NCBI RefSeq assembly: GCF_003386205.1
Contig: NZ_QRDY01000013.1
Coordinates: 1 to 64,000, forward strand
Source: Cohnella lupini
GTDB taxonomy: Bacteria; Bacillota; Bacilli; Paenibacillales; Paenibacillaceae
DNA length: 64,000 bases
Direction of reading: 5' to 3'
Of this stretch, positions 45,571 to 54,167 are shown in pieces. Position numbers and translations under genes: made by a program. The stretch's first letter is position 1. Each line of letters begins with the position of its first letter. The notes below the pieces were generated by a model. It searched no databases and was not told where the DNA came from. It was given only the letters and a program-made list of their open reading frames with translations.

Positions 45571-46644
45571 TTATACGAAGCTGACGGCTTGCCCTTTGTT
45601 CGCGGATTCGTATACGGCTTCAAGAATTTCTTGAACGACCAGCGCTTGCTTGGCCGTAACCACGGGTTCCCTGTCATGAATGATGGCATCGATCCATGCG
45701 CGCGCTTCCTGTTCCGCCGCATCGTCGGGAAGCGGATTCCCGCCGAAATCTCCGGACATTTGAATTTCCTGCGTGAATAGCCGCCCGTGTTGTTCCCCGT
45801 TAATGCGCAAGCCCTTCTTCATATCCGCTCCGGCTTTCGTACCGTGGAGCGACACCTTCGCTTCGTCCACGTCGAGCGTGTTCAGCGCCCAGCTGGACTC
45901 CAGCCATACCGTAGCGCCGCTCTTCATCGTAATCATCGCGAACGCGGAATCTTCGACCGTAAACTTGGACGGATCCCAATTGCCCCACATATTCGCTTGG
46001 CTTCCTTGCTCGGCAAGCTTGCGGTACGAGGAGCCTAACACCGTCCTCGGCTCGTAGTTGTCCATCATCCAGAGCGCCAAATCGAGAGCATGCGTTCCGA
46101 TATCGATCAACGGGCCTCCGCCCTGCTTCTCCAAATCAAGGAACACGCCCCATGTCGGAACCGCGCGCCGACGCACCGCATGGGCTTTGGCAACGTAAAT
46201 CTCGCCCAAGTCTCCCGAACGGCAAGCTTGATGCAACCAGCGGCTATCCGCGCGGAACCGGTTCTGATAAGCGATGCTTAGCTTTCGTCCCGTACGCTCC
46301 GACGTTTCCAGCATCCGCCTCGCATCGTCCGCCGTCTTGGCCATCGGTTTCTCGCATAAGACGTGTTTACCCGCTTCGAGCGCCGCAATCGAAATTTCGG
46401 CATGCGTGTCGTTCGGCGTACATACGTGCACGACGTGAACATCGTTGTCTCTCAGTAGCTCGTACACGTCGTTATACACCCGCGCGTCGTGAGTACCGAA
46501 TTTGTTCTTGGCTTCGTTCGCCCTGTCCCATGCGACATCGAAGAACGCAACCACTTGCGCTTCCGGGATTTTGGCGAGCGATGGTAAATGTTTCCCCATA
46601 GCGATTCCGCCGCATCCGATCATCCCAACGTTAACTTTTGACAA
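45571..46644 (-). CDS. Gfo/Idh/MocA family oxidoreductase (2)
   Basis: A 357-residue NAD(P)-dependent dehydrogenase. It has VNVGMIGCGGIAMGKHLPSL, HVLCEKPMAKTADDARRML and LIDIGTHALDLALWMM, with the last holding the likely catalytic His. It starts at TTG 46644, 9 nt after AAGGAGG; no ATG is closer. It is only distantly related to the dehydrogenase at 35.9 kb. It is divergent from an AraC gene. The substrate is probably a sugar or cyclitol of this cluster. Confidence 0.9.
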   Translation of the reverse strand: MSKVNVGMIGCGGIAMGKHLPSLAKIPEAQVVAFFDVAWDRANEAKNKFGTHDARVYNDVYELLRDNDVHVVHVCTPNDTHAEISIAALEAGKHVLCEKPMAKTADDARRMLETSERTGRKLSIAYQNRFRADSRWLHQACRSGDLGEIYVAKAHAVRRRAVPTWGVFLDLEKQGGGPLIDIGTHALDLALWMMDNYEPRTVLGSSYRKLAEQGSQANMWGNWDPSKFTVEDSAFAMITMKSGATVWLESSWALNTLDVDEAKVSLHGTKAGADMKKGLRINGEQHGRLFTQEIQMSGDFGGNPLPDDAAEQEARAWIDAIIHDREPVVTAKQALVVQEILEAVYESANKGQAVSFV

Positions 46645-46769
46645 AACGCTTGTCCTCCTTGCGAGTTTGCAGTATTCATTCTACAATTAGTGTAACATAA
46701 ATGCTTAGAAATCCTATCCGGTCAGATGCGAGGATTTTATGTGATTTTGTCGTATAAGGGGATGAACCC

Positions 46770-47642
46770 GTGCAAGCGTACCGAGAAAACATTGAATACG
46801 AGAACCCGTTGCTTTCCTTGAAAATCTGGCAAGCATCCCGCAATGACGTCGGATCCGTCGCTTGGCATTTTCACCCCGAATGCGAGCTGTTTCTCATCCA
46901 AAGCGGAAGTCTCGAGGTCGATCTGAGCGACGAAACATGCTCGTTACTAGCGGGAGACGTCATGATCCTTGGCAAATCGCAGCTCCATCGCGATCGCAAT
47001 CTCGGCGATGTCGTCGAATATATCGTACTTCAATTCGATCTTCATTCCTATTTCGATCAGAGTACGATTCCCTATTTGCAGTACTTTAATGAAACTAAAG
47101 TTCCGCTCAGCTCCATGAATTATATTTTCCGCGAGAATTCGGAAGCCCGCAACGCCGCGGCGGAATGCATCCGACAAATTCATCAAGAGGCCATCCGGAA
47201 AGAAAGCGGTTACGAGCTAGCCGTCAATATGCTGATCAAGAAGCTGCTCCTCATCCTCATCCGCAACGACAGCCGGGGGCTGTTAGCAGATCAAGACCGC
47301 GTCGAGCGCATTCGGCTTAAACCGGTTCTGGATTTCGTCGAAGCGAACATCGACAATCGCATTTCCGTCGAAGACGCTTGCGGATTGGCTAATATGAGTT
47401 ATTATTACTTCGTGAAATTTTTCAAGAAGAACATGGGCCTCTCCTTCACCGAATACGTCAACTTCCGCAAGATTAAACGGGCCGAACAGCTGTTGCTCAC
47501 CCGAGACATGAGCGTCAGCGAGGTCGGGGACCAGATCGGCATGGCGAACATGGCCCATTTCTACAAAATGTTCAAGCGGTTCAACGGCTGCTCGCCCAAG
47601 GAGTTCCAACGTAAGATGCTTGCTTGGGGTCGAAACTCTTGA
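46770..47642 (+). CDS. AraC family transcriptional regulator (sugar cluster, 2)
   Basis: A 290-residue regulator. The N-terminal cupin (about 1-140) shows HFHPECELFLIQSGSLEVDL and the C-terminal domain (about 185-285) has ISVEDACGLANMSYYYFVKF and SEVGDQIGMANMAHFYKMFK. It starts at GTG 46770 with AAGGGGATGAACCC upstream; an overlapping ATG is in another frame. It is divergent from the dehydrogenase at 45.6 kb and is likely its regulator. Confidence 0.9.
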   Translation: MQAYRENIEYENPLLSLKIWQASRNDVGSVAWHFHPECELFLIQSGSLEVDLSDETCSLLAGDVMILGKSQLHRDRNLGDVVEYIVLQFDLHSYFDQSTIPYLQYFNETKVPLSSMNYIFRENSEARNAAAECIRQIHQEAIRKESGYELAVNMLIKKLLLILIRNDSRGLLADQDRVERIRLKPVLDFVEANIDNRISVEDACGLANMSYYYFVKFFKKNMGLSFTEYVNFRKIKRAEQLLLTRDMSVSEVGDQIGMANMAHFYKMFKRFNGCSPKEFQRKMLAWGRNS

Positions 47643-47842
47643 GGTAGACTGCCATCACCGGCCGTCACGCCTCGACTCGCACGGGGAACCACGCGACGAA
47701 TATCGGAGTTTGAAATTCGCTTCACGTCATATTTTACAATTACACACAACGTATCGGCATTGACGAAATATACGTTGAAATTTGATATTAATCATGTTAT
47801 TTTAATCGCTGTAGGCACTACAAATATCGGTCGTGAAGCACA

Positions 47843-47883
47843 CGCCGCTCAATCCGGAGAACTCCGGAGTGGGCGGTTTTTTT
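47843..47883 (+). terminator. Rho-independent terminator after the AraC gene
   Basis: CCGCTC pairs with GGGCGG with an inner CCGGAG/CTCCGG stem, followed by seven T residues. It separates the sugar cluster from the nuclease gene. Confidence 0.8.
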
Positions 47884-47905
47884 ATTAAACGAATGGGATG
47901 AACGA

Positions 47906-48610
47906 TTGAACGATGCGATTCAAATGTCGGAAGAACTAGAGCATGCTTATGAAAAATGGATGGGGAGACTTCGGTCCGCAAGCAAAGGAGAGCGCAAGAG
48001 AAAGTTATCAAGCGAGGATAATTACGCGGAGAGGTTGTTTATCTCGCAAGTTTGGTGGCCTGCATTCGGTCACTTCACATGCTTACATGCGGAGCATGAA
48101 GTCAAAGATTTCAAAGACGGTCGAAGATACCTGGACTTTACTTACGTGACTCAAGGTTTCAAGATATGTATAGAGATTGATGGTTTTGGTCCTCATTGGC
48201 GTGATATTAATAACGATAAGTTTTCAGACAACTTAATGCGACAAAACCATCTGGTTATCGACGGTTGGTTCGTTATCCGATTTTCATATCGCGATATCTT
48301 AGAGAAGCCTCGCGTATGCCAGCAAATCATTCACCAGCTACTTGGAGTGCTTGGCATTCAACAAGCTATTAATCAAATCAACCTTACTCTGACTGAACAA
48401 GCTATCATCAATTTAGCATCAACGACGCCAGACCCCATCACGCCTATTTTCATTACACGAACATTAAATTTACATCGAACTACGGTATTTAAACACATCA
48501 AATCCCTTGTGGAAAAAGAACTGCTACTCCCCATGAGAAGTAACGTCAAGCGCGTCTGCAGCTACAGGTTAAACAAAGCATTGTTATTAGATTTTAGGAT
48601 AACCCGTTAA
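47906..48610 (+). CDS. DUF559-like PD-(D/E)xK nuclease fused to a winged helix
   Basis: The 234-residue protein has a nuclease-like domain (about 35-150) with the DUF559/VSR pattern: LDFTYVTQGFKICIEIDGFG, then HWRDI, then DNLMRQNHLVIDGWFVIRFS. Asp in LDF, Glu-Ile-Asp and the H/D/R residues fit the catalytic core. A C-terminal winged helix (about 160-225; FITRTLNLHRTTVFKHIKSL) would bind DNA. It starts at TTG 47906 after GGATGAACGA. Its AT-rich codons differ from neighbouring genes, which suggests transfer. The stop lies 10 bp before a 51-bp hairpin array. A role in acting on that array or in defence is speculation. Confidence 0.7.
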   Translation: MNDAIQMSEELEHAYEKWMGRLRSASKGERKRKLSSEDNYAERLFISQVWWPAFGHFTCLHAEHEVKDFKDGRRYLDFTYVTQGFKICIEIDGFGPHWRDINNDKFSDNLMRQNHLVIDGWFVIRFSYRDILEKPRVCQQIIHQLLGVLGIQQAINQINLTLTEQAIINLASTTPDPITPIFITRTLNLHRTTVFKHIKSLVEKELLLPMRSNVKRVCSYRLNKALLLDFRITR

Positions 48611-48620
48611 ATTAACTAAA

Positions 48621-49212
48621 GTCGGTTTCTCAGACTATGGCGGGGTGGTCTTCAATCGCGGTTCTGATCATCGTCGGTTTTTCCGACTATGGCGGGGTAG
48701 TGATCATACGCGGTTCCGTTTATCGTCGGTTTTTCCGACTATGGCGGGGTGGTGATCATGCGCGGCTCCGTTTATCGTCGGTTTCTCCGACTATGGCGGG
48801 GTGGTGATCATGCGCGTCTCCGTTTATCGTCGGTTTTTCCGACGATGGCGGTGTGGTGTTCACCGCGGTTCTGATCATCGTCGGTTCCTCCGACTATGGC
48901 GGTGTGGTGATCATACGCGGTTCCGTTTATCGTCGGTTTCTCCGACTATGGCGGTGTGGTGTTCACAGCGGTTCTGATCATCGTCGGTTCCTCCGACTAT
49001 GGCGGTGTGGTGTTCACAGCGGTTCTGATCATCGTCGGTTCCTCCGACTATGGCGGTGTGGTGATCATGCTGGCTCCGTTTATCGTCGGTTTCTCCGACT
49101 ATGGCGGGGGTGCCTTGGCAAGGTTTGCGCTCAAGTCCTACAAAAGTCGGTTTTTCCGACTATGGCGTGCCAACGACCGCGCTCGACTACACTCTTTGTC
49201 GGCTTTCCCGAC
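48621..49212. repeat. 51/52-bp tandem hairpin repeat array, locus 2 (about twelve units)
   Basis: The 625-bp gap between the nuclease gene and phoP is filled by about twelve GTCGG-N5-CCGAC hairpins, most followed by TATGGCGG. Starts are 48621, 48673, 48725, 48777, 48829, 48880, 48932, 48983, 49034, 49085, 49146 and 49198. Steps are 51 or 52 bp except one of 61. Spacers are of two kinds: one with GTTCTGATCATC, one with GGCTCCGTTTATC. The hairpins equal those at 20.7 kb in inverse orientation. The last unit (GTCGGCTTTCCCGAC) is followed by eight A residues of the phoP terminator. Steps of 52 bp break any reading frame. Confidence 0.9.
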
Positions 49213-49252
49213 AAAAAAAATCCTCGCCCTCAGCCTTAACGGCTGGACGAGG
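49213..49252 (-). terminator. Terminator overlapping the end of phoP
   Basis: CCTCGTCCAGCC pairs with GGCTGAGGGCGAGG (one bulge region) on the minus strand, then ATTTTTTTT. The phoP stop codon lies in the loop, so the last codons form the 5' arm. Confidence 0.85.
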
Positions 49253-49964
49253 AAGCTTTGCGGTTGATGAATAGTTTGTAGCCAACGCCGCGGATCGAGT
49301 CGATCTGGACGGTTTGCTGATTTAACTCCAGCTTCTTGCGAAGCGAGCTGACGTGTACGTCGACCGTACGCTGCCCGCCGATGTAGTCGAAGCCCCAAAC
49401 GACGTTCATGAGGTCGTCGCGCGTGATGACGATGCCCGGACGCTCGGCTAGGTAAAGCAAGACCTCGAATTCCTTAGGACGCAACGTGATCCACTGACCG
49501 TTGGAGAATACTTCGTACTTGTCCGGGAAAATTTGCAGATCTCCTAAGGCGATCACCTTGTCCCCGCCGGTCGCTTGAGATGGCTTGCTCTCCTCGTTAC
49601 GGGAGCGCCTAAGCACCGCCGATGTTCGAGCCAGCAGCTCTGCCACTCCGAACGGCTTAGTGATGTAATCGTCGGCGCCCAACTTTAATCCCTGCACGAC
49701 TTCTTCTTCCGCATTCCTCGCGGTCAGAATAATGACCGGCGTCTTCACGCCGTTCTGACGCAGCTTCTGAAGCACTTCGAATCCGTTCATGCCCGGAAGC
49801 ATCAAATCGAGAAAAATAATCGCGTATTGATCGTGGATCGCTTTATGAAGACCTTCTGCACCGTTGCCGACGACTTCCGTTTCGTAACCCTCTTGAGAGA
49901 GGTTATAAGTCACTAGACGGGCAAGCGTCGGTTCATCTTCGATAATCAGCACTTTGTCCGACAT
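49236..49964 (-). CDS. phoP: Response regulator PhoP (OmpR family)
   Basis: PhoP activates or represses the phosphate-starvation regulon after phosphorylation by PhoR. The 242-residue protein has a receiver domain (1-120; VLIIEDEPTLARLV, phospho-acceptor Asp in IIFLDLMLPG, LTAR and the Lys in YITKPFGVAELLAR) and an OmpR-type winged helix (about 145-240; LRPKEFEVLLYLAERPG, GQRTVDVHVSSLRKKLE, IRGVGYKL). ATG 49964 follows GGAGGAACGC; a longer frame reading through that site is rejected. It lies downstream of phoR, whereas in B. subtilis phoP comes first. The surrounding pst and phoX genes are its likely targets. Confidence 0.93.
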   Translation of the reverse strand: MSDKVLIIEDEPTLARLVTYNLSQEGYETEVVGNGAEGLHKAIHDQYAIIFLDLMLPGMNGFEVLQKLRQNGVKTPVIILTARNAEEEVVQGLKLGADDYITKPFGVAELLARTSAVLRRSRNEESKPSQATGGDKVIALGDLQIFPDKYEVFSNGQWITLRPKEFEVLLYLAERPGIVITRDDLMNVVWGFDYIGGQRTVDVHVSSLRKKLELNQQTVQIDSIRGVGYKLFINRKASSSSR

Positions 49965-50019
49965 GCGTTCCTCCGGTCCAGCAGGCAATCCTGCCTATTT
50001 GGCTCTACATGTTAGTTTT

Positions 50020-50050
50020 ATCATACCACTGTAAACGCAAGATCATGCAA
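50020..50050 (-). promoter_or_regulatory. Possible phoP promoter in the phoR-phoP gap
   Basis: TTGCAT (50045-50050) and TATGAT (50020-50025) are 19 bp apart on the minus strand in the 120-bp gap. It would give phoP a transcript independent of phoR. TTTTAC and GATAAC 11 bp apart lie just upstream and could be weak PhoP sites. Confidence 0.35.
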
Positions 50051-50084
50051 ATGTTATCGCAAAGTAAAATAGGTAAAACGAAGA

Positions 50085-51884
50085 TCAGGGCTGTAACAGC
50101 GGCAGCTCCAAAATAAACTTCGAACCCACGCCCACCGTGCTTTCCACCCTTATCGACCCATGATGCAGCTCGGCTAAATGTTTTACGATGGACAATCCTA
50201 ATCCGGTGCCGCCCGAACTGCGCGAACGGGCTTTATCCACTCGGTAGAACCTTTCGAATATGCGCGGAATGTCTTTCTTCGGAATTCCGATCCCCGTATC
50301 CGAGACGGTAATCCGTACGCGCTCCTCTTCGCCGTCCTCGGCGGCTACGATCTCCGCCCTGACCTTTACTTTGCCGCCTTCCGGGGTGTAGTTGATCCCG
50401 TTCTGCATGAGATTCATTATGATTTGGCCTAATCTGTCTTCGTCCGCCTCCAAGAACAGTTCTTCCTCTGCTTGCACGTCCAGAACGATATTCTTTTTGG
50501 CGGCTTCCGCGGTTAGGATTTCGTTCATTCTCGACAGGAAGACCGGCAATTCGATCGGCGAGAACTGGAGAGGAGCGCGCCGCGACTCGATCTTCGATAA
50601 TTCCAGGATGTCGCCGATTAATCGGTTCAGCCTGTCGCTCTCATCCTGAATGATCGTAAGGAACGACCTCGCCGTCTCCGGATCGTTCATCGCGCCGGCA
50701 AGCAACGTCTCCGCGAATCCCTTCACCGCGGCAACCGGCGTCTTCAGCTCGTGGGAGACGTTGGCGACGAATTCGCTGCGCATGCTCTCCAAGCGACGAA
50801 TCGCCGAAACGTCTTGTAGCACAAGCAGCAGTCCCGGGTCCTCTTCGCCGCTTATCGTCATCGGAGCCAGATTTATTGCCAACAAACGCTCTTCCGGATA
50901 ATAAACAGTCAACTCTTCATGTAAAGGCATCGGATTGTTAAGACTCTCGCGAATAAGACCCACCAGCTCAAAATGTTGCCGGATCTCCGTATAACTGCGA
51001 CCTACCCGCTCCCGTACGTTACTTCCGAGGAGCGCCTCGGCTTCGCGGTTATATAGCGTAATTCGCCCGTCATGGGCGACTATAACGACGCCGCTAGTCA
51101 TATTGTCCAGCACGCTCTGAAGTCTCGAGCCGTTCTGGCGGATTTCGTCCAATTGACCCTGAAGGCTTCCCGCCATCGCGTTAAGCGCTCGAGCAAGCTC
51201 TCCGACCTCGTCCCGGCCGCCTTCGGGCACGCGTATCGCATAGTCCATATTAGCCATTCGTTGCGCCGCGGCCGTCATTCGTTCAATCGGACGCGTAACG
51301 CTCAACGCAACGCGGTAGCTCACGATTCCGGCGACGACGAACAGCAGCAGCAACCCGAATATAAGCGCGAGCCACATATTGTTGAGACTTTTCTCCACGT
51401 CTCCTAAACTCATCGCAAGACGTATAATGCCCTGAGGTATGCCGTTCTTCTCGTCTTTAACCTGAATCGCCACGTAGAGCATATTCTGCTTCAGCGTGTC
51501 GCTGTAACGAACGCTGCTCCCGGTACCTCCCGCCAGCGCTTGCCGGACTTCTTTGCGTCCGAGATGGTTGTCCATCGTGGCCGGGTCTGAGTCGGAGTCG
51601 CCCATGACCTTCCCGTCCAGGCGGATGTAGGATACCCGCATTCCCGCGATTTCCTTGAAACGCGCAGCTTGCTCCTGCAAATAGGAGCTGCGTTCCGCTT
51701 CGCTGCCCGTGACCGGCCATTGCACCGCTGCGTTCAGAACGTGCAATTCCCGAATCATATGATCGCGCAAAGCCGATTGATGATTTTTCTGATAGGAATT
51801 TCCCATCAATAAACCGGCAGCCAAAACCGAGACGCCGATCATGATCACGAATAAGCCGGTCAATTTGAAACGGAATTTAGTCAT
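50085..51884 (-). CDS. phoR: Sensor histidine kinase PhoR
   Basis: The membrane kinase of the Pho two-component system, 599 residues. TM1 (about 6-27), an extracellular domain (28-165), TM2 (168-192), HAMP (195-250), PAS (255-365), a dimerisation domain with the phospho-acceptor His in NVSHELKTPVAAVKGF, and an ATPase domain with NLMQNGINYTPEGG, DTGIGIPKKDIPRIFERFYR and GGTGLGLSIVKHLAE. This architecture equals B. subtilis PhoR. It lies directly upstream of phoP and 24 bp downstream of the fumarase gene. Confidence 0.92.
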   Translation of the reverse strand: MTKFRFKLTGLFVIMIGVSVLAAGLLMGNSYQKNHQSALRDHMIRELHVLNAAVQWPVTGSEAERSSYLQEQAARFKEIAGMRVSYIRLDGKVMGDSDSDPATMDNHLGRKEVRQALAGGTGSSVRYSDTLKQNMLYVAIQVKDEKNGIPQGIIRLAMSLGDVEKSLNNMWLALIFGLLLLFVVAGIVSYRVALSVTRPIERMTAAAQRMANMDYAIRVPEGGRDEVGELARALNAMAGSLQGQLDEIRQNGSRLQSVLDNMTSGVVIVAHDGRITLYNREAEALLGSNVRERVGRSYTEIRQHFELVGLIRESLNNPMPLHEELTVYYPEERLLAINLAPMTISGEEDPGLLLVLQDVSAIRRLESMRSEFVANVSHELKTPVAAVKGFAETLLAGAMNDPETARSFLTIIQDESDRLNRLIGDILELSKIESRRAPLQFSPIELPVFLSRMNEILTAEAAKKNIVLDVQAEEELFLEADEDRLGQIIMNLMQNGINYTPEGGKVKVRAEIVAAEDGEEERVRITVSDTGIGIPKKDIPRIFERFYRVDKARSRSSGGTGLGLSIVKHLAELHHGSIRVESTVGVGSKFILELPLLQP

Positions 51885-51908
51885 GTTCGGGTTAAGGCTC
51901 CTTTGATG

Positions 51909-53465
51909 TTAGACGAATACGGGATCTTTGAACTGGCTGAGCTTGGCTTTGGAATCCTTGTCCACGTCGGCGTGCAAGCTATTCCCGTTCGAATCCATCG
52001 TGACGATCGCCGCGAAGCCTTCGACCTGCAGGTGCCACATCGCTTCGGGTATGCCGAATTCCATGAAGTCTACTCCATTTACTTGCTTAATGCACTCGGC
52101 ATAGTATTGAGCGGCTCCGCCAACGGCATTCAAATAAACGCCTCCGTGCTCTTGAAGGGCAGCCAGCGTTTTCGGTCCCATGCCGCCCTTCCCGATAACG
52201 GCCCGCAAGCCGAATTTTTTCATGATATCGCCTTGATACGGCTCCTCGCGGATGCTCGTCGTCGGTCCGGCGCCTTTCACGTGCCATCCTTCGTCGTCTT
52301 TAAGCATAACCGGTCCGCAATGATAGATCACCCCGCCGTTTAAATCGATCGGCGCGTCGTGGTCCATTAAATATTTGTGCAAGGCGTCTCTACCCGTATG
52401 CATTTCACCGTTCAGAATGACGACGTCCCCTACTTTCAAACCGCGAACGTCTTCCTCCGACAAGGGCATTTGCAGCACGATTTCTTTAGGTTTGGAAGCT
52501 TCCGCCGCTGCCGCTGCCTCGTCAGTCGCAGCGTTATCCTGTTCGGTCATCGATACCGATGAGCCGCCTTCGTAAATCCAGCTCTTGATCTCGTGAGTGG
52601 ATCCGTCGAGCAGCACGCCTTGACGTCTGTAAGCCCAGCAATTGTATGCGACGGAAACGAAGAAACTCGCCGGCAACCGATTGTTGACGCCGACTTTGCA
52701 GCCGAGAAGCGTTACGTTGCCGCCAAAGCCCATCGTTCCGATTCCCAGTTGGTTCGACTTGTCCAGAATATACTCTTCGAGCCGCGCAAGCTCGGGAATC
52801 GGGTTCACGTCATCCACCGTACGGAACAATTGCTGCTTCGCAAGCTCGTACCCCGTCGTCCTGTCGCCGCCGATGCCCACGCCGATGAAGCCGGCGCTGC
52901 AGCCTTGCCCTTGCGCTTGATACACCGCGTGAAGCACGCATTTGCGAATGCCGTCGAGGTCGCGTCCCGCTTTGCCTAACCCTTCGACTTCGCATGGCAG
53001 GCTATACTGGATATTCTTATTCTCGCAGCCGCCGCCCTTCAGAATAAGGCGGACGTCGACCTCGTCGCGCTCCCATTGCTCGAAGTGGATGACCGGGGTG
53101 CCAGGACCGAGATTGTCTCCCGTATTCGAACCGGTCAGCGAATCTACCGAATTCGTGCGAAGCTTGCCTTCCTTGGTCGCTCTGGCGATCGCGTTCTTGA
53201 TTTCTCGCTTCATGACGATTTGATTGGCGCCTATGGGAGTATGTACGACGAATGTCGGCATACCGGTATCTTGGCAGATGGGGGAAACGTTGCTTTCCGC
53301 CATCTCGATATTCTGGGCAATGGTAGATAGAGACAAGCCTGCGCGCGTCGCGCGGTCTTCCGCCTCGCGGGCAGCGGATATCGCACGGCGTACGTCGGCC
53401 GGAAGGTTAGTGGACGTTTCCACGATAAGTTGGTACATGCTTTGTTCGAAGATAGAAATAGACAT
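51909..53465 (-). CDS. fumA: Class I (iron-sulfur) fumarate hydratase
   Basis: The enzyme hydrates fumarate to malate in the TCA cycle with a 4Fe-4S cluster. The 518-residue protein fuses an alpha part (TtdA-like, 1-290) and a beta part (TtdB-like, 330-510). Likely cluster cysteines are in ISPICQDTGMPTF, QGQGCSAGF and TLLGCKVG. Beta-part motifs include LNGEMHTGRDALHKYL and IYHCGPVMLK. I use ATG 53465 after GAGGGG; the longer frame to 53555 has no ribosome site. The spacing of 13 nt is long. The malate dehydrogenase gene is 5 kb away. B. subtilis has a class II enzyme instead. Confidence 0.93.
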   Translation of the reverse strand: MSISIFEQSMYQLIVETSTNLPADVRRAISAAREAEDRATRAGLSLSTIAQNIEMAESNVSPICQDTGMPTFVVHTPIGANQIVMKREIKNAIARATKEGKLRTNSVDSLTGSNTGDNLGPGTPVIHFEQWERDEVDVRLILKGGGCENKNIQYSLPCEVEGLGKAGRDLDGIRKCVLHAVYQAQGQGCSAGFIGVGIGGDRTTGYELAKQQLFRTVDDVNPIPELARLEEYILDKSNQLGIGTMGFGGNVTLLGCKVGVNNRLPASFFVSVAYNCWAYRRQGVLLDGSTHEIKSWIYEGGSSVSMTEQDNAATDEAAAAAEASKPKEIVLQMPLSEEDVRGLKVGDVVILNGEMHTGRDALHKYLMDHDAPIDLNGGVIYHCGPVMLKDDEGWHVKGAGPTTSIREEPYQGDIMKKFGLRAVIGKGGMGPKTLAALQEHGGVYLNAVGGAAQYYAECIKQVNGVDFMEFGIPEAMWHLQVEGFAAIVTMDSNGNSLHADVDKDSKAKLSQFKDPVFV

Positions 53466-53553
53466 ATTATCGCAAAATCCCCTCTCTGTTCGTCGTTCCT
53501 TAATCATTATATAATAGCACATAGATAATAGGTGGGAAAAAGGAGTCAAGTTC

Positions 53554-54144
53554 ATGGCGAATCATTATTTGGCTTATTTATACCGATTGCAAAACATCGA
53601 ACGCTGGAGTCTGATGAGAAGCACGACGCCGGAAAACGTAGCGGAACATTCCTATCACGTAGCCTTGATCGCCCATTCGCTCGGCAGTATTGCGCGGGAA
53701 ATATTCAAGCGCGACGTCAATCCCGACGAAGCGGTCACATACGCGCTGTTCCATGATGCCACCGAGGTTTTCACCGGCGATATTCCTACTCCCGTCAAGC
53801 ATCATAACCCGCAAATTCTGGCGAATTTCCGCGAGATCGAATCGCTTGCCGCCGATCGATTGTTAGCTAGCGTGCCGGAAGAGCTGAAGGAAAGCTATCG
53901 GCCACTCTTAGGACGCAAGCCGTCCAATCCCGAGCTCGACAAATTAGTGAAGGCTGCCGATTTGCTGGACGCCTACTTGAAATGCATTACCGAAATGTCG
54001 GCAGGCAATCGCGAGTTCGCCACCGCTCGCCGCCAAAGCGAAGAAAAGCTGAGAAAGCTAGATATGCCCGAGGTGGAATGGTTTCTTGAGCATCTGGCGC
54101 CCGGCTTCGAAAGAACGATCGACGAGTTATCCGAAGAGGAATAA
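53554..54144 (+). CDS. yfbR: YfbR-type HD-domain 5'-nucleotidase
   Basis: YfbR proteins dephosphorylate deoxyribonucleoside 5'-monophosphates. The 196-residue protein has the HD pattern: ENVAEHSYHVALIAH (first His), ALFHDATEVFTGDIPTPVKH (HD) and KAADLLDAYLKCITEM (last Asp). AAAAAGGAG precedes the ATG. It is divergent from fumarase and is followed after 23 bp by a TIM-barrel gene, likely on the same transcript. Confidence 0.92.
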   Translation: MANHYLAYLYRLQNIERWSLMRSTTPENVAEHSYHVALIAHSLGSIAREIFKRDVNPDEAVTYALFHDATEVFTGDIPTPVKHHNPQILANFREIESLAADRLLASVPEELKESYRPLLGRKPSNPELDKLVKAADLLDAYLKCITEMSAGNREFATARRQSEEKLRKLDMPEVEWFLEHLAPGFERTIDELSEEE

Positions 54145-54167
54145 TCAACTTCAAAACAAAGAGGAGA

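Noticed and set aside
48621..49212. CRISPR array
   Set aside because: Spacers within the array are nearly identical and fall into two classes, the constant part is a short hairpin, and no cas genes are present in the window.
48853..49267. Two overlapping plus-strand frames made of VGxSDYGG repeats
   Set aside because: They lie wholly inside the hairpin array, switch frame at 52-bp steps and lack ribosome sites, so I treat them as a by-product of the repeat.
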